Notes under the pieces: model-generated
What the model was told of the DNA's origin: nothing
The model's input: only the letters and a program-made list of their open reading frames with translations
The model's database searches: none
Assembly: GCA_947488845.1 (NCBI GenBank)
Contig: CANLBM010000022.1
Coordinates: forward strand, 1-41,855
Origin: an uncultured Sphingomonadaceae bacterium
Lineage (GTDB): Bacteria > Pseudomonadota > Alphaproteobacteria > Sphingomonadales > Sphingomonadaceae
Reading direction: 5' to 3'
DNA length: 41,855 bases
In this document: piece by piece, positions 36,558 through 41,855 of the stretch
Layout: each line of letters opens with the position of its first letter
Numbering within the stretch: the stretch's first letter is position 1
Made by a program: the position numbers and the translations under genes

Positions 36558-38093
36558 ATGGCAAGGCTCGGGCGGGACATCTATCGTAAGAAGCTTGAGC
36601 GATACCTTTCGCACAGCGTCGACGAGCAGATCATTTCGCTGGTCTCCGCCGTCGTTGCCGCCCAGTCAGGTAACCAGAAGGCTTTGGCGGTGATGCGGGA
36701 TCTTCCGCCAGAGGCCGTAGGTGCGGAACTAGGATCGCCCTACCACATTCCGCTGTGGTCGCTGGAAACGCTGATAAATGAGCTTTTGGCCACCCCGAAG
36801 GCCAAAGGCTTTGGAATCGGGCGCACGCGCGTCCTCAATGCCGAGATGTTTCAAACCCTGCGCGCCCTGCATGGTCTCCTTAACAAGCTGGAGAACGCCG
36901 AGGACGGAATCTTCCTTGAAAAGCATGATGTCTTCAACGAAATGGCGCGGATCGTTCAGCGCCAGTTCCCATGGCAGCGCGGCTTCATGAACGCGCCGCA
37001 CCTCTACCGCTCCATGCTCCTCTATGGCACCGGTTCGGCGCGCGAGCATTTCGAGGCGAGCGCTGGCATCTCCCTTTCCGACTTCGTGAAGACCGGCGCC
37101 TGCATGTCGGGTGCTCTGAAGAATAACGGCTGGGTCCACCGCCAGCGGAATCTGAGCGAGATCGGCATATCGCCTGATGTCCGGGAGGCAACTCTTCGCA
37201 AGCTCGCGATACCCCATGCCGAGGCACGACATCTTGCGGCGCGGATGCGGAAAGGCCATCGGCACACCGCCTATCGTCCCAGCATTCTGCGCGACTTCCC
37301 GATCATCGCGTTCGGCGAGCGGGGCGAGCGCCTTCGCGCCCCGATCCCAGAACTGATAATGTATCGATACACATCGGGCCTCTACCTCGACGTCGTGCAG
37401 GGCGGCTCCGCTGTCTGGACCGACATCGGCACGCGGTTCGAGGGCTACGTGCTGGAATATCTCCAAGCCATGATGTCCCCCTACGAGGTCATCGGCGAGC
37501 AAGTCTACGGGCCGAAGAAAGCGCGGCACCGCACACCCGACGTGCTCATCTCTGGAACGGATGGCATCGTCGCGGCGATCGAGTGCAAGGCGAAGAGGAT
37601 GAGCTTCGACGCCAGATACGCTGACGATCCTATCGCCTCCGCATCTGTCGGCTTCGACGAACTCGCCAAAGGCATGTTTCAGATATGGCGCTTCTTCTCC
37701 CATGCCCGGCGCGGCCTCACGGGCGACGTCACGGTCGCTCGGTCCTGCCGCGGTGTGATCGTGACGGCCGACAGCTGGCTGACCATGGCGAGCAGGCTGG
37801 CAGAACAGGTGATCGCCATCGCCATGGCGATGGCAGACGCGGAAGGGGACATCGACGAAGGCGATCGCCGCGAGATCGCATTCTGCCCGATCGATGACGT
37901 CGAGTACGCCCTACAGCATGGTACGGCAGACAGCTTCCTCGATGCCTGCTGCGAAGTCTCCTCCGGCGAGAAGAAGGGCTTCATGCTTTCGGTCGCTCAC
38001 GCTGCGACCCGCGACCAGCAACGCGACTATCCGTTCAAGGATCGGATCGCTGACGTTCTTCCTTGGATGAGGAGCGCATTCGAACATGACTAA
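36558..38093 (+). CDS. PD-(D/E)XK nuclease-like protein, partner of HEPN protein
   Basis: This is a 511-aa soluble protein. The first 310 residues are mixed helical with no motif I can name. A PD-(D/E)XK core follows: P327-D328 in RTPDVLISG, and E342-C-K344 in VAAIECKAKRM, then a helix (GFDELAKGMFQIWRFFSHAR) and further strands. This points to a nuclease that cuts DNA or RNA. No DNA methyltransferase or helicase accompanies it, so it is not a standard restriction system. It overlaps the next gene by eight bases, and the pair sits in a defence island. It is GC-richer than the genes to the left. A 324-aa frame on the other strand is a shadow. Confidence 0.65.
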   Translation: MARLGRDIYRKKLERYLSHSVDEQIISLVSAVVAAQSGNQKALAVMRDLPPEAVGAELGSPYHIPLWSLETLINELLATPKAKGFGIGRTRVLNAEMFQTLRALHGLLNKLENAEDGIFLEKHDVFNEMARIVQRQFPWQRGFMNAPHLYRSMLLYGTGSAREHFEASAGISLSDFVKTGACMSGALKNNGWVHRQRNLSEIGISPDVREATLRKLAIPHAEARHLAARMRKGHRHTAYRPSILRDFPIIAFGERGERLRAPIPELIMYRYTSGLYLDVVQGGSAVWTDIGTRFEGYVLEYLQAMMSPYEVIGEQVYGPKKARHRTPDVLISGTDGIVAAIECKAKRMSFDARYADDPIASASVGFDELAKGMFQIWRFFSHARRGLTGDVTVARSCRGVIVTADSWLTMASRLAEQVIAIAMAMADAEGDIDEGDRREIAFCPIDDVEYALQHGTADSFLDACCEVSSGEKKGFMLSVAHAATRDQQRDYPFKDRIADVLPWMRSAFEHD

Positions 38094-39456
38094 CAAGGCT
38101 TCACTTATCTCCGAGATTTTGGCGGAGCTGCGGAAGGCGCAGACCGAGAAATGGAAGCGGCCCCCAGCCGGTCCGGTGAAGAAGATCAGCTTTCCGCCCG
38201 CATTGTGGCTGGGCGATGGTCGCTCCATTCGGGTAACCGAAGCACTATTGGACGCAGTCTATGCCTACACACGGATATGCTGGAATAACGACCCGGCCTT
38301 GAAGCCCAGATTCAAGATCGATGAATTGAACAAGCTTACGGCGCAGGCCTTCGGCCTAGCGCTTGCCGAGATAGATCTTGATGACAGCGATGCGCAGTTG
38401 CACCCCGTCGTCAGCGAACACGTCGAAGAATTGCTCGACAAACAGATCGCCGGGCATAACCGACCTATAGACCTGACATTGGGATGCCATCTTATCGAAG
38501 GCGATGAGCCTTATCCGCTCCAAGTTGGACCGGTGGTATTTGAGACCCGCGAAGCATGGCGGCTACGCATGCTCGCCGCAGGCAAGTTATCGCCGACGAC
38601 GGCACGCCGCCTTTATGCGCGCTGGAGCGGCACGTCACCACGGAAGCGCAAGCGCTCGTTCGATTCCTTTGCAGAAGAATCCATTGTTGACGCGATCGGT
38701 GAATGCCCAGTGGTTTGCAGCGTCGCGACGGATGGGCTCTCCGGCAAATACATCCAGGAGAAAGGCCTACTGGCAGCACGTCTCGCCATGACCGCCATTT
38801 CACTCACTTGGTATCGACCCTCGGAAGGCTTGCGGTGGATGAACCTGCTCTATGACCGGCGGCGTAGCCATCGTCATACGGTGCTGTTCGGCAGCGGCAC
38901 CAATGTCGGCTCGAACTCTGCATGCGCGGAACTGCCGGTCGGTCGCTATTCGGAACCCGATCTGCTCGAAAGCCTACGTTCTTATCGATGGCTGTTCGAG
39001 CAGATCGGGGAAGCGATTTATGGCTACATTCAGCCCAATCGGTCCATGAAGCGCCCGAAGGTTTTGAACGCGTTGTTCCTAAGTCTGTGTTGGTATCACG
39101 AGGCCTGTCGTGAATCGCTGGATCAGATAGCTACCACGAAGTTCGCTGCCAGCATGGACGCGTTGACAGGCGGCAAGGGGGTGCCCGGAATCCTTTCGCT
39201 TATCAGCGCGCGTCTTGGCCCCAAGCCCGATGACCCACTGATGAAGGACGGACGCAAAACCAAGAAGGTGATTGCGCAAATTTACAACGATGGGCGTAGC
39301 AAGCTTATTCACGGGGCAAGTGCTGATTTCGCTCACGACTGGACGCAAGTCCGGGTAAGCGCAGAGGTGATTGGTCGATGGTTGCTTGTTTCGTCGTGTG
39401 ATTGGTTGTCAAAAAACTCCGCCGTCGATGATCTGAACAAACTGAGTGAGAAGTAA
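38086..39456 (+). CDS. HEPN-domain protein, candidate RNase effector
   Basis: This is a 456-aa protein. Residues 1-300 show no known family. The last 140 residues are helical and contain R404-S-K-L-I-H409 in YNDGRSKLIHGAS, the RxxxxH catalytic motif of HEPN ribonucleases, in the setting seen in ApeA-like and Abi-like HEPN domains (LSLCWYHEACRESLDQIATT before it and ...EVIGRWLLVSSCDWL after it). HEPN effectors cleave RNA and cause growth arrest or abortive infection. The eight-base overlap with the upstream nuclease-like gene implies one functional unit. I do not recognise the pair as a named system. Confidence 0.6.
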   Translation: MTNKASLISEILAELRKAQTEKWKRPPAGPVKKISFPPALWLGDGRSIRVTEALLDAVYAYTRICWNNDPALKPRFKIDELNKLTAQAFGLALAEIDLDDSDAQLHPVVSEHVEELLDKQIAGHNRPIDLTLGCHLIEGDEPYPLQVGPVVFETREAWRLRMLAAGKLSPTTARRLYARWSGTSPRKRKRSFDSFAEESIVDAIGECPVVCSVATDGLSGKYIQEKGLLAARLAMTAISLTWYRPSEGLRWMNLLYDRRRSHRHTVLFGSGTNVGSNSACAELPVGRYSEPDLLESLRSYRWLFEQIGEAIYGYIQPNRSMKRPKVLNALFLSLCWYHEACRESLDQIATTKFAASMDALTGGKGVPGILSLISARLGPKPDDPLMKDGRKTKKVIAQIYNDGRSKLIHGASADFAHDWTQVRVSAEVIGRWLLVSSCDWLSKNSAVDDLNKLSEK

Positions 39457-39513
39457 TCAACCTCCATCAGATATAGAAGACTAGCTGATCAATGGTATGT
39501 AGCGCGCTCAATC

Positions 39514-39580
39514 AACGTCCGCTTGCACGCAATCGGTGGCAGGCCTTAAAGGACCGAAATGAGGGCGCAAAGCTGACAAT
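39514..39580. repeat. Dispersed intergenic repeat, copy F
   Basis: This contains CAACGTCCGCTTGCACGCAA and GAGGGCGCAAAGCTGACAAT. The latter matches copy D (GGGCGCGAAGCTGACAGG). Confidence 0.5.
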
Positions 39581-40026
39581 TATTCCGCTGGTTCGCCCGT
39601 TGTCGCAAGGCTTTGACATTCGACACCGGTTTGTTTTGAAAAAAGATTACAGTCCCACAAAAACTGCTCCCAGCCGGTACTGCGGTTAATGCCGTAGGAA
39701 AGCACTTGGGCTTGCACCTCGCGGTCAGTCATTGGGAAACCCCGCGGCGCGTATTCTGGATCAGTCCACCCCATGACTTTGCAAAACTTTCGCGAGCCGC
39801 AGTAATCTCGGATAGTTTTCTCAAGTTCGACTGGATCGGCCTTGGCATTGAACGTCATCACAAACATATCGTCGCCCGCAAGCTTGCGGAAATTCGCATC
39901 GACAACTTCATATTTGCTAGTTGATAACGTTGCGGTCTCTTTGTCAGGATCATCGGCCAACGAGCCGATCACCGCCAATCCGCCAACGACGATCAAAGTC
40001 CACTGCCACCATTTGAGTTTCTTCAT
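39580..40026 (-). CDS. Membrane-anchored hypothetical protein
   Basis: This is a 148-aa protein. The start ATG 40026 follows GGAG at 8 nt. A single N-terminal TM (WWQWTLIVVGGLAVIGSLA) is followed by a periplasmic domain of about 120 residues with four cysteines (DYCGSRKFCKVMGW, WDCNLFSKQTGVEC), suggesting two disulphides. I recognise no family. It has the look of island cargo and lies beside the structured element at 40061-40226, which occupies its 5' side. Confidence 0.7.
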   Translation of the reverse strand: MKKLKWWQWTLIVVGGLAVIGSLADDPDKETATLSTSKYEVVDANFRKLAGDDMFVMTFNAKADPVELEKTIRDYCGSRKFCKVMGWTDPEYAPRGFPMTDREVQAQVLSYGINRSTGWEQFLWDCNLFSKQTGVECQSLATTGEPAE

Positions 40027-40066
40027 GTTCGCATCTCCGTATTCGGCGACGCGGCCGTCAGCCTTT

Positions 40067-40099
40067 GCCGTCGCCCCTGGTTTTTATTGGGGCGACGGC
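40067..40099. repeat. Perfect 11-bp hairpin
   Basis: GCCGTCGCCCC pairs with GGGGCGACGGC across an AT-rich loop of 11 bases; CTTT/AAAG pairs extend it after a bulge. There is no T tract on either side, so it is unlikely to be a terminator. Confidence 0.7.
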
Positions 40100-40111
40100 C
40101 AAAGCCGGACG

Positions 40112-40226
40112 TTGGAAAACCTGCTACTACACAGGGCGCGCACCTTTGCCGGCAAGCCGGTTGGACATACGTGTGCGCCATCCGGCCCCAGATGTCTGTG
40201 ACCGGTCGTAGTAGAGAGGTTTCCAA
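40112..40226. repeat. Long nested stem structure (candidate ncRNA or mobile hairpin)
   Basis: The outer arms TTGGAAAACCTGCTACTAC (40112-40130) and GTAGTAGAGAGGTTTCCAA (40208-40226) pair with minor mismatch. Inside are CACAG-type pairs, then GGCGCGCAC (40135-40143) with GTGTGCGCC (40171-40179), then a CCGG-CAAG-CCGG tip. One strand is nearly unbroken while the other carries two bulges, as in structured RNAs. It does not match any attC, tmRNA or SRP pattern I know. Confidence 0.6.
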
Positions 40227-40418
40227 TCCCCACTTCCCTTCTCAGAGAAGCGAGCCAACCATTGATGAAGATAGCGGAGAGTTCAAGCCGAATTGCGCTT
40301 GCCCTCGGGAACAATATTTTGCCTGGGGAAAGTTTCCCAATTATTTTGCCCAAAAGGGCCACTCTTTAAACAGGGACCGATGGCCTAAACAGCTCTAAAT
40401 ACGCGGCATAGCGGCTGG

Positions 40419-41585
40419 CTACTGCACGCGTCCTGCAAGACTGTCGGCAATAAGACTGGTAATGTCATTAGCAGCTGCGAGAATTGGGCTTGTTGCCATA
40501 TGCGCATAGCGTGCAGTGGTCTGGACCTGGGTGTGCCCTAGAAGCTTGCCGATCATAGGAAGGCTTTGGCCGTTGCTTACAGCGATTGATGCAAAGGTGT
40601 GTCGCAAATCATGGATCCGCGCATCTTTGAGCCCAGCGCGGCCGCGCACTCGTTGCCAGAACGGCTGGAGGTCGGTGAGATGCGCCCCCGGATTGCGGCC
40701 AGCTATGACATGCGGGTTATCCGCCAGTTGCTCGATGCCGGCCAGAACGTCGATTGCTGCCTGACCCAGATGGACGGTTTTGGCGCCTGTCTTGGAATCT
40801 GGCATCCGCAGTGCACGGGCAGGGAGGTCCACATGCTCCCACTTCAGCGTCATGATTTCGTTTAACCTGCAGCCAGTAAAGAGCAACAGACGCACCGCGG
40901 CGATCGCCGATGGCAGCTCGATATGCTCCTGCTCCATCTCCAACAGCACTCGCCCGATCGCATGCAACTCGCTAGCCGAATAATAGCGCTCGCGCTTCTT
41001 CTCGGGGTATTTCTTAATATGGCGGCGCGGGTTAGTGCCGTCAGGCCGTAGGCCCCATAATTCGGCAAGATTAAACATCTTTGAGATGATCTCGAGATTG
41101 CGATTGGCCTGATATGGTCGGTGCCGCCAGTCGTGATGATATTTGGATATGTCCGCGCGGGTTACATCAATGATGCGCAGTGAGCCTATGGCAGGCAGTA
41201 TGAAGAGCTTCAGGTTGCGCCGGTACTCCTTTGCAGTGCTGGCCTTGAGATGCACCGCTATATGCTCTTCATCAAACCGGCTGGCGAGCTCGGTGACGGT
41301 GAGGGCGGTGCGCCGCTCTTTCCGTTCGCGCAGGGGATCGACATCATTTCGCAGCTTGGCCAGGTTTTCGATAGCGAGGCCGCGGGCCTGGTCGACGCTC
41401 AGAGCGCCGAACTGACCTAGAGACATGCGGCGTGAAGTTCTGCCATGCCGGTATTGCAAAACGAACTTGATACGGCCGGTGGGGAACACCCGGACACCGA
41501 AGCCCGAAAGCTCGGTTTCCCACACGAAATAGTCCTTGTCTTTTATCACCAGACTCTCAACCATGCGCTTGGTCAATTTAGTCAT
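40419..41585 (-). CDS. Tyrosine-type site-specific integrase
   Basis: This is a 388-aa protein from ATG 41585, which follows AGGAGG at 7 nt; the frame runs on to 41636 but the upstream start is unlikely and would enter the end repeat. The N-terminal arm-DNA-binding domain (DUF4102-like: MTKLTKRMVESLVIKDKDYF, GFGVRVFPTGRIKFVLQYR) is followed by a SAM-like core-binding domain and the catalytic domain with R240, H325-x-x-R328, H351 and nucleophile Y360. Such enzymes integrate islands into tRNA 3' ends. A truncated initiator tRNA gene lies 190 bp upstream, at the expected junction. Confidence 0.93.
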   Translation of the reverse strand: MTKLTKRMVESLVIKDKDYFVWETELSGFGVRVFPTGRIKFVLQYRHGRTSRRMSLGQFGALSVDQARGLAIENLAKLRNDVDPLRERKERRTALTVTELASRFDEEHIAVHLKASTAKEYRRNLKLFILPAIGSLRIIDVTRADISKYHHDWRHRPYQANRNLEIISKMFNLAELWGLRPDGTNPRRHIKKYPEKKRERYYSASELHAIGRVLLEMEQEHIELPSAIAAVRLLLFTGCRLNEIMTLKWEHVDLPARALRMPDSKTGAKTVHLGQAAIDVLAGIEQLADNPHVIAGRNPGAHLTDLQPFWQRVRGRAGLKDARIHDLRHTFASIAVSNGQSLPMIGKLLGHTQVQTTARYAHMATSPILAAANDITSLIADSLAGRVQ

Positions 41586-41626
41586 GCTTTGGCCTCCTGT
41601 TACCAGTCGGCATTCGCGGGCCTCAT

Positions 41627-41646
41627 CTGTAAGCATATAGTAAGCA
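41627..41646. repeat. Right copy of 20-bp end repeat (GTAAGCA-TATA-GTAAGCA)
   Basis: This is identical to 110-129 and in the same orientation, 42 bp upstream of the integrase ATG and about 130 bp from the tRNA fragment. Likely integrase arm site, or operator of the integrase promoter. A GGATG.GAA block follows in both copies. Confidence 0.65.
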
Positions 41647-41777
41647 GGAGGATGAGAACCGGTGCGAAAGCCTGCGTAGAGACACAGCCAAAATGCCTCC
41701 CCACAGTCAAGCTAACTTACTGAAAACAAGTGTTATTGCGTAATGATGGGTATAAAAAGGTAGGCCCCAAGTCGAGC
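41647..41777. other. Spacer between arm-type repeat and tRNA fragment
   Basis: No gene is seen. It is expected to hold the integrase promoter and further recombination sites. It is AT-rich near 41720-41760. Confidence 0.4.
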
Positions 41778-41823
41778 CCTCATAACCTGAAGGTCGTAGG
41801 TTCAAATCCTACTCCCGCAACCA
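41778..41823 (+). pseudogene. 3' half of initiator tRNA-Met (CAT), probable att junction
   Basis: The sequence from the anticodon loop CTCATAA (anticodon CAT at 41781-41783) runs through CCTGA stem, GTAGG-TTCAAAT-CCTAC T-arm, acceptor strand TCCCGCA and ACCA. It matches an alphaproteobacterial tRNA-fMet 3' half, including the A72 expected opposite C1. The bases before the loop (GAGCC) do not pair with CCTGA, and no D-arm or 5' acceptor strand precedes it. It is the 3' duplicate left by integration rather than a working tRNA. The intact copy should lie at the other end of the element. Confidence 0.8.
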
Positions 41824-41835
41824 ACAATCAAAACG

Positions 41836-41855
41836 CCCCGCCTCGTGCGGGGTTT
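41836..41855 (+). terminator. Terminator after tRNA fragment
   Basis: CCCCGC and GCGGGG pair around CTCGT and are followed by T residues at the window end. This is the original terminator of the tRNA-fMet gene, now beyond the truncated copy. Confidence 0.65.

Larger units (their letters stand above)
40027..40418. other. Gene-less stretch dominated by inverted repeats
   Basis: About 390 bp between two leftward genes. The left half holds a perfect hairpin and a larger nested structure (40061-40226), described separately. The right half shows only short palindromes such as GGGAAAGTTTCCC. Open frames here on both strands overlap the inverted repeats and look non-coding. Confidence 0.5.

Noticed and set aside
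36729..37703. 324-codon minus-strand frame opposite the PD-(D/E)XK gene
   Set aside because: High-GC antisense shadow; the sense frame has a nuclease motif and couples with its neighbours.
40067..40099. Perfect hairpin as a terminator
   Set aside because: No T tract follows on either strand; the AT-rich part is in the loop.
40112..40226. Integron attC site
   Set aside because: The GTTRRRY/RYYYAAC core sites and the R'/L' box spacing are not present, and no integron integrase is seen.
1..41855. CRISPR array or insertion sequence
   Set aside because: No regularly spaced direct repeats and no transposase gene were seen; the repeats found are dispersed and degenerate.

Overview
The window reads as alphaproteobacterial chromosome, most likely order Sphingomonadales (a Sphingorhabdus/Parasphingorhabdus- or Sphingopyxis-like genome). 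The clues are protein style, GTG/TTG starts with tight overlaps, the small SRAP-peptidase gene cluster, a secreted nuclease-like/excalibur pair and the intergenic repeat family. This is judged by eye; no database was searched.

1-2.98 kb: a gene-poor edge with a terminator and a notable 20-bp repeat, a histidine-phosphatase lipoprotein, a heme-c/Vgb-type beta-propeller protein, and a 57-codon remnant of a TonB-dependent receptor. 2.98-16.8 kb (minus strand): a complete nitrate assimilation cluster in the order nasT-nasS-[leader RNA]-nrtA-nrtB-nrtCD-porin-nirB-nirD-nasA-cobA. NasS (nitrate sensor) and NasT (ANTAR antiterminator) precede a 254-bp leader. That leader contains two stem-loops with A..G.. 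hexaloops followed by an intrinsic terminator, which is the target expected for NasT. Downstream genes cover nitrate passage across the outer membrane (porin), ABC uptake (NrtA, NrtB and a double ATPase), reduction to nitrite (NasA), reduction to ammonium (NirBD) and siroheme supply (CobA). 17.4-25.2 kb (minus strand): tamA-tamB-small lipoprotein-yihY, an overlapping envelope operon.

25.6-31.7 kb (plus strand): accessory DNA. It holds a run of very small membrane ORFs ending in an SRAP (HMCES/YedK-like) gene, a secreted nuclease-like and an excalibur-domain gene, an orphan protein, and an overlapping excisionase-like/winged-helix/HNH-zinc-finger module that is visibly AT-richer than its neighbours. 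31.2-39.5 kb: a defence island. It contains a small PD-(D/E)XK protein, a three-gene system matching Lamassu with a Sir2 effector (lmuA-lmuC-lmuB order), then a GC-rich overlapping pair that I do not recognise as a named system: a 511-aa PD-(D/E)XK nuclease-like protein and a 456-aa protein with a C-terminal HEPN RxxxxH motif, preceded by a 46-aa ORF. 39.6-41.9 kb: a membrane-anchored orphan, an elaborate inverted-repeat structure, a tyrosine integrase, and the 3' half of an initiator tRNA-Met gene that has lost its 5' half, as expected at an attachment-site junction.

The same GTAAGCA-TATA-GTAAGCA repeat lies near both window ends in the same orientation, which suggests the window nearly coincides with one integrative element (or nested elements). 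Whether the nitrate and Tam genes are really cargo cannot be settled from this sequence alone. The best candidates for something undescribed are the PD-(D/E)XK-HEPN pair (36.4-39.5 kb) and the structured element at 40.06-40.23 kb.
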